Shown here: positions 14,033 to 23,368 of the stretch, in pieces
Position numbering within the stretch: the first letter of the stretch is position 1
How the letters are laid out: each line of letters opens with the position of its first letter
The notes under the pieces: generated by a model
Databases searched by the model: none
What the model was told of the DNA's origin: nothing
The model's input: only the letters and a program-made list of their open reading frames with translations
From: Pseudomonadales bacterium
Lineage (GTDB): Bacteria > Pseudomonadota > Gammaproteobacteria > Pseudomonadales > UBA7239
DNA length: 64,000 nucleotides
Assembly (NCBI GenBank): GCA_041395665.1
Contig: JAWLAB010000005.1
Span: forward strand, 1-64,000
Direction of reading: 5' to 3'
Made by a program: the position numbers and the translations under genes

Positions 14033-15535
14033 ATGTCACTCGCTGTTGTTTATTCGCGCGCCCAAATGGGCATCCACGCACCTTTAGTTACTGTCGAAAC
14101 CCATCTCTCTAACGGAATGCCACAGTTATCGATTGTTGGTTTACCGGAAGCAGCAGTGAAAGAAAGCAAAGATCGCGTGCGCAGTGCGCTGCTCAATGCC
14201 GGTTTTGATTTTCCACCGAAACGCATCACCATCAATCTCGCGCCGGCGGATTTGCCGAAAGAAGGTGGTCGCTACGATTTGGCGATTGCGCTCGGCATTC
14301 TCGCGGCTTCTGGGCAAGTACCTGCCGAAGCGTTAGAAAAGTTGGAATGCATTGGCGAGTTAGCGTTATCGGGTGAATTGCGCGGCGTGAGCGGTGCGTT
14401 AACAGCGGCGATGGCGTGTGCAAAAGACAATCGCGCATTGTTGTTGCCGCAAGTGAATGGCGAAGAAGCTGCGCAATACACAGGGTGCAATGTTCATGCC
14501 GCAAAACATTTGTTGGATGTCTGCGCGCATTTGCATGAACAAGAAAAATTGCCGGTGTTATCGCGACAAAAGAAAAATCAAAACACAAAACAAACGCAGT
14601 GGGATTTAGCCGATGTGCGCGGGCAGTTAGCAGCAAAACGCGCTTTAGAAATTGCAGCAGCGGGCGGACACAATTTATTGTTTTGTGGACCTCCGGGAAC
14701 CGGAAAAACCATGTTGGCGCAGCGTTTACCGAGTTTGCTGCCGCCCTTACGCGACGAAGAAATGTTGGAAATTGCAGCAGTTTATTCAGTGGCAGGGCGC
14801 GGGCAGGCGGTGATTTGTGAGCGACCCTTCAGGCAACCGCACCACACTGCTTCTGCTGTGGCACTCGTCGGTGGTGGCAGCCAGCCGCGTCCGGGTGAAA
14901 TTTCTTTGGCGCATCACGGCGTTTTGTTTTTGGATGAGTTGCCAGAGTTTTCGCGCACGGTGTTGGAAGTGTTGCGTGAGCCGTTGGAGTACGGCGAAAT
15001 TTTGATTGCGCGCGCCAACGCGCAAGTACAGTTTCCGGCGCGTTTTCAGTTGGTGGCGGCGATGAACCCTTGCCCTTGTGGGCATGCGGGTGATACACGC
15101 ACCGCCTGTCGCTGCAAGCCGGAACAAATTCGCCGTTATCGCGATCGTTTATCGGGGCCATTGCTGGATCGCATCGACATGCATGTCACGGTTCCCGCTC
15201 TGCCACAAGGTGAAGTGATGGCGCCTGCTGCGGCAACCGATACCTCACAGCAAGTGCGCGAACGCGTGTGTGCGGCGCGCGAGCGGCAGCTGTCGCGTGC
15301 AGGCAAAAGCAATGCGGCCTTAGGTACGCGAGAAATCGAACAGTATTGCGTGCTGGATGATGAACAGCGCGATCTGATGGCGCGTGCGATGGACAAATTG
15401 GGGCTGTCTGCCCGCGCCTACCATCGTGTGTTGAAAGTCGCACGCACCATTGCGGATTTGGCAAGCAGTGAGCAAATCACTGCCGCGCATCTGCGTGAGG
15501 CGCTGAGCTATCGCAATTTGGATCGCGGCATGTAG
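14033..15535 (+). CDS. comM: YifB/ComM family Mg-chelatase-like AAA+ ATPase
   Basis: The 500-residue protein has an N-terminal Lon-like domain (about 1-170) and an AAA+ core. Walker A is GPPGTGKT at about residues 219-226, Walker B is VLFLDELPEF, and a C-terminal Mg-chelatase subunit domain follows. ComM is a branch-migration helicase that helps integrate taken-up DNA in naturally competent bacteria; whether this organism is competent is not shown here. AAGGAG seven bases before the ATG at 14033 fixes the start, rejecting the longer frame from 13985. Confidence 0.92.
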   Translation: MSLAVVYSRAQMGIHAPLVTVETHLSNGMPQLSIVGLPEAAVKESKDRVRSALLNAGFDFPPKRITINLAPADLPKEGGRYDLAIALGILAASGQVPAEALEKLECIGELALSGELRGVSGALTAAMACAKDNRALLLPQVNGEEAAQYTGCNVHAAKHLLDVCAHLHEQEKLPVLSRQKKNQNTKQTQWDLADVRGQLAAKRALEIAAAGGHNLLFCGPPGTGKTMLAQRLPSLLPPLRDEEMLEIAAVYSVAGRGQAVICERPFRQPHHTASAVALVGGGSQPRPGEISLAHHGVLFLDELPEFSRTVLEVLREPLEYGEILIARANAQVQFPARFQLVAAMNPCPCGHAGDTRTACRCKPEQIRRYRDRLSGPLLDRIDMHVTVPALPQGEVMAPAAATDTSQQVRERVCAARERQLSRAGKSNAALGTREIEQYCVLDDEQRDLMARAMDKLGLSARAYHRVLKVARTIADLASSEQITAAHLREALSYRNLDRGM

Positions 15536-15545
15536 CTGGATTCAC

Positions 15546-15574
15546 TTGTTCAGCATGGACTGCTCTGGCATAGT
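15546..15574 (+). promoter_or_regulatory. possible promoter for the radical SAM gene
   Basis: TTGTTC and CATAGT are separated by 17 bases, 40 bases before the start codon of the next gene. The match to consensus is moderate (four of six in each hexamer). Confidence 0.3.
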
Positions 15575-15613
15575 AATTCGACAAAATAAAATTGAAAAAG
15601 CCGCTAGAAAATC

Positions 15614-17152
15614 ATGGTTATCACTTCCGATGCAGCCTCTGCGTCGTTGTTTTCTGCAACGAATCCAGCCGAAGATTCTCTGTTGCAAACAGCGACCGCA
15701 AACCCGCTGAAAGTTTTGTTACTAAAGCCGTATCAACCGGTAGTCGCTGCAATTCAATCGCCGCCTTTGGGTTTGCTTTATTTGTTGTCGTCTATGCGTC
15801 AACGCTTGGGCGCTGCTATTGATGTCAAATTGATTGATATGAAAGTTGCCGCAATGTCTGCAGAAGAACTACTGCCGACTTTGCAGAACTTTCAACCTGA
15901 TGTGATTGGTTTTTCTGCACTCAATTTTGAAGCGCAAGCCAGCTATCAAGTGGCGCGCTTTGCAAAAAAAATCAATCCTGCCGTTATCACTGTGATGGGC
16001 GGACCGTTCGCGCTCAATAATTCGAAAGCCGTGTTAGAAGAATCTGCAATGGATTGGGTTTTTGAAGGGCCTGCCGATCGCGCATTTCCAGAAGTGCTGT
16101 ATCGCGTTATCACCAATCAAGCATTAGGTGAAGACATCCCTGGATTTTCTCGTCGCTTACCCAATGGGTCGCTGCAACTCAGTAAAAAACAGGACTTCAT
16201 TGCTGATTTGGATGCGCTGCCTATGCCCGCTTGGGATGTGGTGGACTTTGAGCTTTATGCGGGCAAGCCCAATCATGCCGCAAACTTAAAAGGTAAACGC
16301 TACGCGCCGTTGTTTACTTCGCGCGGCTGCCCGTATTTGTGCAATTACTGCCACGATATTTTTAGTAAAAAATTTGTCTATCACAGCGTAGAGCGCGTTA
16401 TTGCGGATATTGAACACCTGTATACACAATACGGCGTCGATGAATTTCATATCGAAGACGATATTTTTAATTTGCACAAACCGCGTGTGCGTCAGTTGAT
16501 GCAAGAAGTGCAGCGGCGTTGGCCTGGAAAAATGAAGTTCGCATTTCCTAACGGTTTGCGCGCGGATATTTTGGATAAAGAAACGGTCGATGCTATGTGC
16601 GATGGCGGCACTTATGCCGTTTGCATTGCTATTGAAACTGTTACGCCGCGCTTACAAACGCTGATTGAAAAACATCTGGATATTGATAAAGCCAAGCATG
16701 CCTTGGAGTTATTTAATGCAAGGGGCATACAAGTCACTTGCTTTTTTATGCTGGGTTTTCCCACAGAAACAGCACAAGAATTGGAAGCGACTATTAATTT
16801 TGCGCTGACCACGCCGATGACACTGGCGTATTTCTTTACTGTTATCCCACAACCGAATACCCCCTTATTTCAATTAGCGCTGGAAGCTAATGAAGCTATC
16901 ACGCTGGATGCGGCGAAAGTGGACAGCGGTAGTTACCGCGATTACACCTCATGGTACGAACGCGTTTATGGTTACCCGCTAGGTAAAGCAATTCGTCGCG
17001 CTAATCTACGGTTTTATTTCACCCCACATCGTGTGATTCAGGCTCTAAAGCACTGGAATCTGCGCTCACTGTGGGTCACTTTCCGCGTATTTTTGCAGGT
17101 GGTGTTTAACCGCAGCACTGTATCGCAGCCCGCACCGCCAGCTGAAGGCTAA
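15614..17152 (+). CDS. B12-binding-type radical SAM protein of unknown product
   Basis: The 512-residue protein has an N-terminal cobalamin-binding-like Rossmann domain (about residues 30-165). A radical SAM core follows, with CPYLCNYC at residues 239-246 (C239, C243, C246, the CxxxCxxC cluster ligands). The SAM/barrel motifs HIEDDIFN and FMLGFPTET come next. The architecture resembles BchE/HpnJ-like enzymes, which catalyse methylations, cyclisations or lipid-tailoring reactions, but no biosynthetic partners lie nearby, so substrate and reaction are unknown. The DxHxxG cobalamin signature is not obvious, and cobalamin use should not be assumed. The ribosome-binding site is weak. Confidence 0.75.
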   Translation: MVITSDAASASLFSATNPAEDSLLQTATANPLKVLLLKPYQPVVAAIQSPPLGLLYLLSSMRQRLGAAIDVKLIDMKVAAMSAEELLPTLQNFQPDVIGFSALNFEAQASYQVARFAKKINPAVITVMGGPFALNNSKAVLEESAMDWVFEGPADRAFPEVLYRVITNQALGEDIPGFSRRLPNGSLQLSKKQDFIADLDALPMPAWDVVDFELYAGKPNHAANLKGKRYAPLFTSRGCPYLCNYCHDIFSKKFVYHSVERVIADIEHLYTQYGVDEFHIEDDIFNLHKPRVRQLMQEVQRRWPGKMKFAFPNGLRADILDKETVDAMCDGGTYAVCIAIETVTPRLQTLIEKHLDIDKAKHALELFNARGIQVTCFFMLGFPTETAQELEATINFALTTPMTLAYFFTVIPQPNTPLFQLALEANEAITLDAAKVDSGSYRDYTSWYERVYGYPLGKAIRRANLRFYFTPHRVIQALKHWNLRSLWVTFRVFLQVVFNRSTVSQPAPPAEG

Positions 17153-17206
17153 GCATTGCTTTCCGCTACAATACCAAGTCCCTTTTTCTCGGTGAGTCCA
17201 GCAATC

Positions 17207-18463
17207 ATGGATATCCAGCAGTACATGAACGATGTAGGTCAACGGGCGCGCGCAGCGGCGCGTGCCGTGGCGCGTGCATCGACGCAAGAAAAAAATGCCG
17301 CACTGTTAGCGATTGCCGCAGCCTTGCAAGCCAATCGTGAACAGATTTTGCAAGCAAATGCTGAAGATGTCGTAGCAGGTCGTGCAAACGGTTTAGATGC
17401 CGCGTTGTTAGATCGCCTGATCATCAACGAAAAAACTTTTGCCGGCATGATAGAAGGGCTGCAACAAGTTGCTGCACTGCCTGATCCTATCGGCACTATC
17501 ACGGATATGAGTTATCGCCCCTCCGGTATTCAAGTGGGAAAAATGCGCGCACCTTTGGGTGTGGTGGGCATCATTTATGAATCGCGTCCAAATGTGACGG
17601 TCGAAGCGGCGAGCCTGTGTTTGAAAAGTGGCAACGCCTGTATTTTGCGTGGCGGCTCGGAAGCAATCCGCGCCAATCGTGCGATTGCTTTGTGTGTGCG
17701 CGAAGGTTTGCAACGAGCGGGTTTGCCCGAAGACATCGTGCAGGTGATCGACACCACCGATCGCGCAGCCGTGGGTTTGTTGGTGGCGATGCCAGCGTTT
17801 GTCGATGTCATTATTCCACGCGGCGGCAAGGGTCTAATTGAACGCGTGTCGGCTGAAGCGCGCGTGCCTGTGATCAAACACCTCGACGGTATTTGTCATG
17901 TCTATGTTGATGAGGAAGCGGATTTACACAAAGCCTCTGATATTGCTTTCAATGCAAAATGTCATCGCTACGGCGTGTGCAATGCGATGGAAACTTTGCT
18001 GGTGCATGAAAAAGTGGCAGCTACTTTTTTGCCACTTGTAAAAAAACGCTATGACGAAAAACAAGTGGAATTGCGCGGCTGTGAAAAAACGCGTCGGATT
18101 CTTGCGGACATCAGTGCGGCAACTGCTGAAGATTGGTCGACCGAATATTTGGCACCCATTTTGGCGATAAAAATTGTTGCAAATCTTGATGAAGCCATGA
18201 CGCATATCAATGACTTCGGTTCGCATCACACCGACAGTATCATCACAGAAAACTACAGCAAGTCGCGCCGCTTTCTCAACGAAGTGGATTCCAGCAGTGT
18301 GATGGTGAACGCTTCGACGCGTTTTGCCGATTGCTTTGAATACGGTTTAGGTGCGGAAATTGGCATCTCGACCGACAAATTCCACGCGCGCGGCCCTGTC
18401 GGTTTGGAAGGGCTGACATCACAGAAATATGTCGTATTGGGCGATGGTCAAATACGGCAGTAA
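17207..18463 (+). CDS. proA: gamma-glutamyl phosphate reductase
   Basis: The enzyme reduces gamma-glutamyl phosphate to the semialdehyde in proline synthesis. At 418 residues it is normal length. The catalytic Cys is in the block [13 protein letters not shown] (C258), and the aldehyde-dehydrogenase-like fold motif [18 protein letters not shown] is present. The start at [11 protein letters not shown] (17207) fits the family; the longer frame from 17156 overlaps the intergenic space. It follows the radical SAM gene by 54 bases. proB is not in the window. Confidence 0.95.
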   Translation: MDIQQYMNDVGQRARAAARAVARASTQEKNAALLAIAAALQANREQILQANAEDVVAGRANGLDAALLDRLIINEKTFAGMIEGLQQVAALPDPIGTITDMSYRPSGIQVGKMRAPLGVVGIIYESRPNVTVEAASLCLKSGNACILRGGSEAIRANRAIALCVREGLQRAGLPEDIVQVIDTTDRAAVGLLVAMPAFVDVIIPRGGKGLIERVSAEARVPVIKHLDGICHVYVDEEADLHKASDIAFNAKCHRYGVCNAMETLLVHEKVAATFLPLVKKRYDEKQVELRGCEKTRRILADISAATAEDWSTEYLAPILAIKIVANLDEAMTHINDFGSHHTDSIITENYSKSRRFLNEVDSSSVMVNASTRFADCFEYGLGAEIGISTDKFHARGPVGLEGLTSQKYVVLGDGQIRQ

Positions 18464-18518
18464 GGTTGCACGGTTTCAAAAAAATTTACAAGCAAGATCA
18501 ACAACAGGAGCGTACAGC

Positions 18519-19487
18519 ATGAGCATTAAAAGTTTGGGATATCTAGGTTTTGGCGCACCGGATCCATCGCAGTGGATGAAATACGGCACGGAAATTATCG
18601 GTGCCATGCCAGCTCGCGCGCTGCCGGGTGAATCATTTGGTGTGCCGATGGATCCCACTTCTGGCCCCGCCAGTAAAGGTTGCGGAATCGGCCCTGACGG
18701 CTCCGTGTATTTGAAATTGGATCATCGCCAATGGCGCATTGCGGTGCATCCGCATCAAACTAATGCAGGTATTTTGTATATCGGTTTGGAAGTTGCCAGC
18801 CAAAAAGATTTGGAAGCAGTTGTTGCCAAATTGAAAACAGAAGGCATCGAAGCGCGTATGGGTACAGCCGAAGAAGCGCGTACGCGTTCTGTTTCCGGTA
18901 TCGCGCATAGCAAAGATCCAGCGGGCAATGCCATCGAGTTTTTCTGGGGTGCAGTGGAAGATTTCAAATTTGTATCACCACAAGGTATGCAATTTAAAAC
19001 AGGCCAGTTGGGTATGGGACACATGAATTTGTTTGTGTCGGACTTGCAAGCCTCGATTGATTTTTACTCGCGCGTGTTGGAATTCCGCATGAGTGATTAC
19101 ATCGAGTTTGGCCCTGAAATGTCCGCCAATTTTTTCTATTGCAACCCACGCCACCACACGATTGGCTTGACACGCGTTGGCCCTATCAATGGCTTGCATC
19201 ATTTAATGTTGGAATGCGAAACGATTGACGATGTGTTGAAGTGCTACGACCGTGTTAACGATGCCGGTATTCGTGTCACTTCAACACTCGGTCGTCACAC
19301 TAACGACAACATGCTGTCGTTCTACATGAGCAGCCCTTTCGGTTTTGAAATTGAAATCGGTTGGGATGGTTTGTGTGTTGGTGATGATTGGTTGCCGCGC
19401 CAATTCTGCGAAGGCGATTTCTGGGGTCACCGCGGTTTGGATCCAGAAACCATCACGCAATCCGCTGAGCAGATCAAACAAAAATAA
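18519..19487 (+). CDS. VOC-family extradiol ring-cleavage dioxygenase
   Basis: The protein has 323 residues made of two vicinal-oxygen-chelate domains (about 1-150 and 160-300), as in BphC/HsaC catechol 2,3-dioxygenases. The Fe(II) facial triad appears intact: His168 in GMGHMNLF, His228 in GLHHLML, and Glu279 in FEIEIGW. Such enzymes cleave catechols from aromatic or steroid degradation. No other aromatic or steroid pathway genes are nearby, so the substrate is unknown. AGGAG eight bases before the ATG supports the start. A strong terminator follows. Confidence 0.8.
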   Translation: MSIKSLGYLGFGAPDPSQWMKYGTEIIGAMPARALPGESFGVPMDPTSGPASKGCGIGPDGSVYLKLDHRQWRIAVHPHQTNAGILYIGLEVASQKDLEAVVAKLKTEGIEARMGTAEEARTRSVSGIAHSKDPAGNAIEFFWGAVEDFKFVSPQGMQFKTGQLGMGHMNLFVSDLQASIDFYSRVLEFRMSDYIEFGPEMSANFFYCNPRHHTIGLTRVGPINGLHHLMLECETIDDVLKCYDRVNDAGIRVTSTLGRHTNDNMLSFYMSSPFGFEIEIGWDGLCVGDDWLPRQFCEGDFWGHRGLDPETITQSAEQIKQK

Positions 19488-19510
19488 TTTTTTTGTTATG
19501 TAGAAAAAAT

Positions 19511-19541
19511 AAAAGCCTCTCAAGAGGCTTTTATTTTTTTA
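19511..19541. terminator. bidirectional terminator between convergent genes
   Basis: AAAAGCCTC-TCAA-GAGGCTTTT (19511-19532) forms a nine-pair stem. T-rich DNA follows on the plus strand (TTATTTTTTT), and the minus strand also has a T run (ATTTTTTCT). It ends both the dioxygenase gene and the convergent yciO gene. Confidence 0.85.
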
Positions 19542-19576
19542 ACCACACGGCAGTTAAACCGCTGTTTCATGCACAC

Positions 19577-20200
19577 TTACAAACCTAGCGCTGCTGTATT
19601 TCCTGCCCCTTCCCGCAAAATCACCGGTGTCCCTTCGCGCAAATCCACCACAGTAGTCGGTTCTAATCCGCAGTAACCACCATCAATTACCAAATCGACA
19701 TGCTGTTCTAGACGATCACGAATGTCGTAAGGGTCATTTAATGGTTCACTTTCGCCTGCCAAAATCAATGTACTCGTCAATAAAGGCTCGCCGAGTTCTT
19801 CCAATAACGCGAGAGCAATTCGGTTATCTGGAATACGCAAGCCGATACTTTTGCGTTTTTCATGCAGCAATCGTTTTGGCACTTCGCTCGTCCCTGGCAA
19901 CACAAAAGTGTAAGCGCCAGGGGTATTGGCTTTCAGCAACCGAAAAGTCGCGTTATCGACTTTCGCGTAAGTACCCAGTTCGGAAAGGTCGCGACACATC
20001 AAGGTGAAGTTGTGATGCTTATCCACTGCGCGCAGCGCCATGATGCGGTCCAGCGCCTGCCTATCCCCCAAATGGCAGCCCAAGGCATAGGCAGAGTCAG
20101 TGGGGTACACCACCACAGCGCCATCACGAATCAATTCAGCGGCACGCTTAATCAAGCGCACCTGCGGATTTTCTGGGTGAATCTGGAAAAACTGGCTCAT
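19577..20200 (-). CDS. yciO: YciO/Sua5-YrdC family protein (L-threonylcarbamoyladenylate synthase-like)
   Basis: The 207-residue protein is a single YrdC domain with the nucleotide-binding pattern VYPTDSAYALGC and KRKSIGLRIPDNR, and SRPL-like SEPLNDPYD. YrdC/Sua5 proteins make threonylcarbamoyl-AMP for the t6A tRNA modification. The YciO branch is a paralogue whose role is less certain. GGAG lies seven bases before the ATG at 20200, rejecting the longer frame from 20215. It is divergent from yciB, a common pairing in gammaproteobacteria. Confidence 0.85.
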   Translation of the reverse strand: MSQFFQIHPENPQVRLIKRAAELIRDGAVVVYPTDSAYALGCHLGDRQALDRIMALRAVDKHHNFTLMCRDLSELGTYAKVDNATFRLLKANTPGAYTFVLPGTSEVPKRLLHEKRKSIGLRIPDNRIALALLEELGEPLLTSTLILAGESEPLNDPYDIRDRLEQHVDLVIDGGYCGLEPTTVVDLREGTPVILREGAGNTAALGL

Positions 20201-20282
20201 ACACACTCCACACAATTGGGCGGTGATTATCAGGAGACTCGGTTAGAATGTCGAACCCCTCCACTCCCACCAAAAAATTTGC

Positions 20283-20879
20283 ATGCTAGCCCTGCTCGAA
20301 ATATTGCCAGTCATCATTTTCGGTGTTGTGTATTTCTTAAACGGAAAGACACTGGATTTCGCGGGCATACATTACCAATTTAATGGAATTTACAGCGCTA
20401 CTGCTGCTTTGATGGCTGCAACTGTATTGGTATTTGTAGCCATTTGGTTTTGGAAACGCACACTCACCAAAGGGCAATTGGGCATGCTCGCCATGGTACT
20501 TGTATTGGGTGGCGCAACGCTGTTTTGGCACAACCCATTATTTCTCAAATGGAAACCAACTGCGCTAAGTTGGGCGTTTGCACTGGCCTTTGCTTCCACG
20601 CAACTATTTTCAAAACAGGGTTTAGTGGAGCGCGCACTCGGCGAGCAAATGGCATTACCAAAAAATATTTATGCGCGATTGAGTTTTATTTGGGCCGGAT
20701 ATTTTTTATTGATGGGCGCATTGAACTTATTCGTTGCTTTTAATTTTCCAGAAGACATATGGGTTCGATATAAATTATGGAGTTTGGCTTCCTCACCGCT
20801 TCTGGCTGTTATTTCGGCAATCATTATTTCTCCTCACATGAAAAATTCACACGAATCTTCTTCAGATCAAACATTATGA
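20283..20879 (+). CDS. yciB: inner-membrane septation protein A homologue
   Basis: This 198-residue polytopic membrane protein has about five hydrophobic segments. Family landmarks are the N-terminal LLEILPVIIFGVVYF, the central WKPTALSWAFALAF and the C-terminal NLFVAFNFPEDIWVRYKLW. YciB interacts with cell elongation and division proteins and helps envelope integrity. Its stop overlaps the next start (ATGA). The ribosome-binding site is weak. Confidence 0.88.
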   Translation: MLALLEILPVIIFGVVYFLNGKTLDFAGIHYQFNGIYSATAALMAATVLVFVAIWFWKRTLTKGQLGMLAMVLVLGGATLFWHNPLFLKWKPTALSWAFALAFASTQLFSKQGLVERALGEQMALPKNIYARLSFIWAGYFLLMGALNLFVAFNFPEDIWVRYKLWSLASSPLLAVISAIIISPHMKNSHESSSDQTL

Positions 20880-21463
20880 AAAAAAATTTTTTAGCCGTGT
20901 TGGCATTGGCTAGCAGTCAACTTCTGTATGCAGAAGAGCCTGCGCACTACATCACAGATAAAGTTTTTGCCCCCGTGCGTGCAGATAAAAGTGAAAAAAG
21001 CAAGCTGATTCACGAAGGCTTGCCCAGCGGTGAATTAGTTACTGTATTAGAAACCAACAATAATGCAGGCTATGTACGCATTCGCACAGCCAATAACATT
21101 GAAGGTTGGGTCAGAGCACAGTATCTCAGCACAGAGGCACCGACCAGCATTCAACTAGAGCAAGCCAATGCAATGATTGCTCAATTACAAGCCGAGAAAA
21201 AACAAGTGGAAGAGCAACTGATTGCGCTCAAACAAATTTCCACATCGCAGATTGATACGCATCAACGCAACACCGAATTGGTTAATCAAAACAGTTTACT
21301 CACCGCTGAAAAAGAGCTGCTCACCACAGACAATGAACGCCTGAAAGATCGCAAGAATCAGACTTGGTTTTTGTATGGTGGATTGCTGGTGGCCTTGAGC
21401 TGCGTGGTCAGTATCTTGCTCTCTAAATTACTCACTAAACGCCGCAACGATGGATGGTACTAA
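20876..21463 (+). CDS. SH3-domain membrane protein (YgiM/TIGR04211-like)
   Basis: The 195-residue protein has a signal peptide (about 1-19, ending SQLLYA) and a bacterial SH3 domain (about 25-85, with [13 protein letters not shown] and GWVRAQYL). A coiled coil follows (about 90-160), then a C-terminal transmembrane helix (about 165-187) and a basic tail RRNDGWY. This is the layout of the YgiM family, proposed to act in the cell envelope. It overlaps yciB by four bases and the cyclophilin gene by one (TAATG), so the three are probably co-transcribed. Confidence 0.82.
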   Translation: MKKNFLAVLALASSQLLYAEEPAHYITDKVFAPVRADKSEKSKLIHEGLPSGELVTVLETNNNAGYVRIRTANNIEGWVRAQYLSTEAPTSIQLEQANAMIAQLQAEKKQVEEQLIALKQISTSQIDTHQRNTELVNQNSLLTAEKELLTTDNERLKDRKNQTWFLYGGLLVALSCVVSILLSKLLTKRRNDGWY

Positions 21464-22023
21464 TGAAAAAGTTACTCCTCACTTTCCTGTTTACCTTGGT
21501 TAGCTTCAGCTGTTTGGCCAACACACCGAGTGAGACACAAGTTCTCCTAAAAACCAGCATGGGCGACATCACACTAGCATTAAATGAAAAAGCAGCACCC
21601 AAAACTGTCGCCAATTTTTTACGCTATGTTGATAGTGGCTTCTACAACAACACGCTCTTTCACCGCGTCATTCCTGATTTTATGATCCAAGGTGGCGGTT
21701 TTGAAAAGGAAATGGCCGAAAAAACCACGCAAGCGCCCATTGCCAATGAATCCATGAATGGCCTGAAAAACCTAAAAGGTACGATAGCCATGGCGCGTAC
21801 CAGTGACCCAGACAGTGCCACTGCGCAATTTTTTATTAACCTCGTTGATAACACTTTTTTAAATAGCAATGTTGGCAAACCCGGCTACGCTGTTTTTGGC
21901 AAAGTGATTAAAGGCATGGAAGTAGTTGAGCGTATCGCACAAGTGAACACCGGCGAGCGAGGCATGCACCAAGATGTGCCTGCACAAGATGTAATTATTC
22001 TCAGCGCCAAACGCCTACCATAA
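21463..22023 (+). CDS. periplasmic cyclophilin-type peptidyl-prolyl isomerase
   Basis: This 186-residue PpiA-like protein has a signal peptide (about 1-20, [19 protein letters not shown]) and a cyclophilin domain with [13 protein letters not shown] and the active-site stretch [18 protein letters not shown]. It speeds proline isomerisation in periplasmic proteins. The ATG at 21463 overlaps the preceding stop (TAATG); an ATG nine bases earlier is less likely because it would spoil the signal peptide start. Confidence 0.92.
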   Translation: MKKLLLTFLFTLVSFSCLANTPSETQVLLKTSMGDITLALNEKAAPKTVANFLRYVDSGFYNNTLFHRVIPDFMIQGGGFEKEMAEKTTQAPIANESMNGLKNLKGTIAMARTSDPDSATAQFFINLVDNTFLNSNVGKPGYAVFGKVIKGMEVVERIAQVNTGERGMHQDVPAQDVIILSAKRLP

Positions 22024-22038
22024 GGCCTGCAACTTCCC

Positions 22039-22806
22039 GTGATCGCCCTCAGCATTAACATCAACAAAATTGCTCTGCTGCGCAATTCGCGCGAGGGCAA
22101 CTTTCCTGATCTTTTGCAGTACGCTAAACAGTGCATCGCGCTCGGCGCCGATGGCATCACGGTACACCCGCGTCCGGATCAACGCCATATTCGCGCCAGC
22201 GACATACCTGCATTAAAAAAATTATTGGCAGATTTTCCCAATCTTGAATTCAATATCGAAGGAAACCCTTTTGCTAATGCGCGTGGCACCTATCCAGGCT
22301 TCATAGAACTGGTGCGACAATCTTCGCCACATCAATGCACTTTAGTGCCGGATACCGACAGCCAACTCACTTCCGATCACGGTTTTGATTTACAAAAAGA
22401 TGGCGAGCGTTTGCAACCACTGATTCAACAACTGCATGCCATCGGTTGTCGCGTCAGTTTGTTTATGGATCCCAACTGCGAACAAATCAGTTTGGCGAAA
22501 GCGATAGGCGCTGATCGTATCGAACTTTATACCGGCCCTTATGCCGAAGCGTTTGCCAATCAAACAAACAATCCAACCGCATGGCAGACACTATTACAAC
22601 AATACGCATCAGCAACAGCACACGCGCACAATATCGGGCTGGGTATAAATGCTGGGCATGATTTAAATTTGCAAAATCTTCCTCCGTTTGTACAAGCACT
22701 GCCCGCACTGGATGAAGTATCAATTGGTCATGCACTGACAGTCGATGCACTGTATAACGGCCTTCCCTCCACCGTTGCCGCTTACAAAAAAGCATTGCAA
22801 CGATAA
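22039..22806 (+). CDS. pdxJ: pyridoxine 5'-phosphate synthase
   Basis: The enzyme makes pyridoxine 5'-phosphate from deoxyxylulose 5-phosphate and aminoacetone phosphate. It has 255 residues and starts with GTG. Motifs include NINKIALLRNSR, ITVHPRPDQRHIR, EFNIEGNPF, DGF and NAGHDLNL. HPRPD and NIEGNP differ from the E. coli forms (HLRED, NLEMA) and match the other PdxJ branch known from Bacteroidetes and xanthomonads. It is 15 bases after the cyclophilin gene. Confidence 0.92.
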   Translation: MIALSININKIALLRNSREGNFPDLLQYAKQCIALGADGITVHPRPDQRHIRASDIPALKKLLADFPNLEFNIEGNPFANARGTYPGFIELVRQSSPHQCTLVPDTDSQLTSDHGFDLQKDGERLQPLIQQLHAIGCRVSLFMDPNCEQISLAKAIGADRIELYTGPYAEAFANQTNNPTAWQTLLQQYASATAHAHNIGLGINAGHDLNLQNLPPFVQALPALDEVSIGHALTVDALYNGLPSTVAAYKKALQR

Positions 22807-22831
22807 CTCTCAACCTCCACGAGTACACAAC

Positions 22832-23317
22832 ATGCAAATTGCACCCAATAGCGTTGTTTCTATGCACTACACACTGACTGGCGATAACGGCGAAGTGATC
22901 GACAGCTCTGCCGGTGGTGAGCCGCTTACTTATTTGCAAGGTGCGGGCAATATCATTCCTGGTTTAGAAAATGCATTAGTGGGCAAAAAAACGGGCGATA
23001 CCGCACAGGTGCGTGTTATTCCATCAGAAGGTTATGGCGAAACCGATTTGGAATTGATTCAACAAATTCCGCGCGAAATGTTTCAAGGCACAGACAGCAT
23101 TGCGCCAGGCATGACTTTTCAAGCACAAAACCACGACGGTTATGTGCAACGCGTGACGGTGACTGCAGTGAATGACACAACAGTGACTGTCGATGCCAAC
23201 CATCCGTTAGCGGGTCAACACCTCAATTTTGATGTCACGATTGTTGATGTGCGTGCTGCGACACAAGAAGAACTGGATCACGGTCATGTGCACCGTCCAG
23301 GCGGTCATCACCACTAA
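22832..23317 (+). CDS. slyD: FKBP-type peptidyl-prolyl isomerase, SlyD-like
   Basis: The 161-residue protein has an FKBP domain (about 1-70 and 120-145) interrupted by an insert-in-flap chaperone domain, as in SlyD. Motifs are the N-terminal VVSMHYTLTGDNGEVID and GAGNIIPGLENALVGK, and DANHPLAGQHLNFDVTI. The short tail HGHVHRPGGHHH is His-rich, much shorter than the metal-binding tail of E. coli SlyD, so weak nickel binding is plausible. The start at 22832 fits the family better than the frame from 22745. Confidence 0.9.
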   Translation: MQIAPNSVVSMHYTLTGDNGEVIDSSAGGEPLTYLQGAGNIIPGLENALVGKKTGDTAQVRVIPSEGYGETDLELIQQIPREMFQGTDSIAPGMTFQAQNHDGYVQRVTVTAVNDTTVTVDANHPLAGQHLNFDVTIVDVRAATQEELDHGHVHRPGGHHH

Positions 23318-23325
23318 GTTTTATC

Positions 23326-23368
23326 AGAAATAAAACAGTGGCGTTTATCACTAACGGTAAACGCCACT
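23326..23368 (-). terminator. terminator of the YcbL-like gene
   Basis: AGTGGCGTTTA (23337-23347) and TAAACGCCACT (23358-23368) form a perfect 11-pair stem. On the minus strand it is followed by GTTTTATTTCT. The stem starts inside the last codons of the minus-strand gene, and it may also hinder readthrough from the SlyD gene. Confidence 0.7.
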
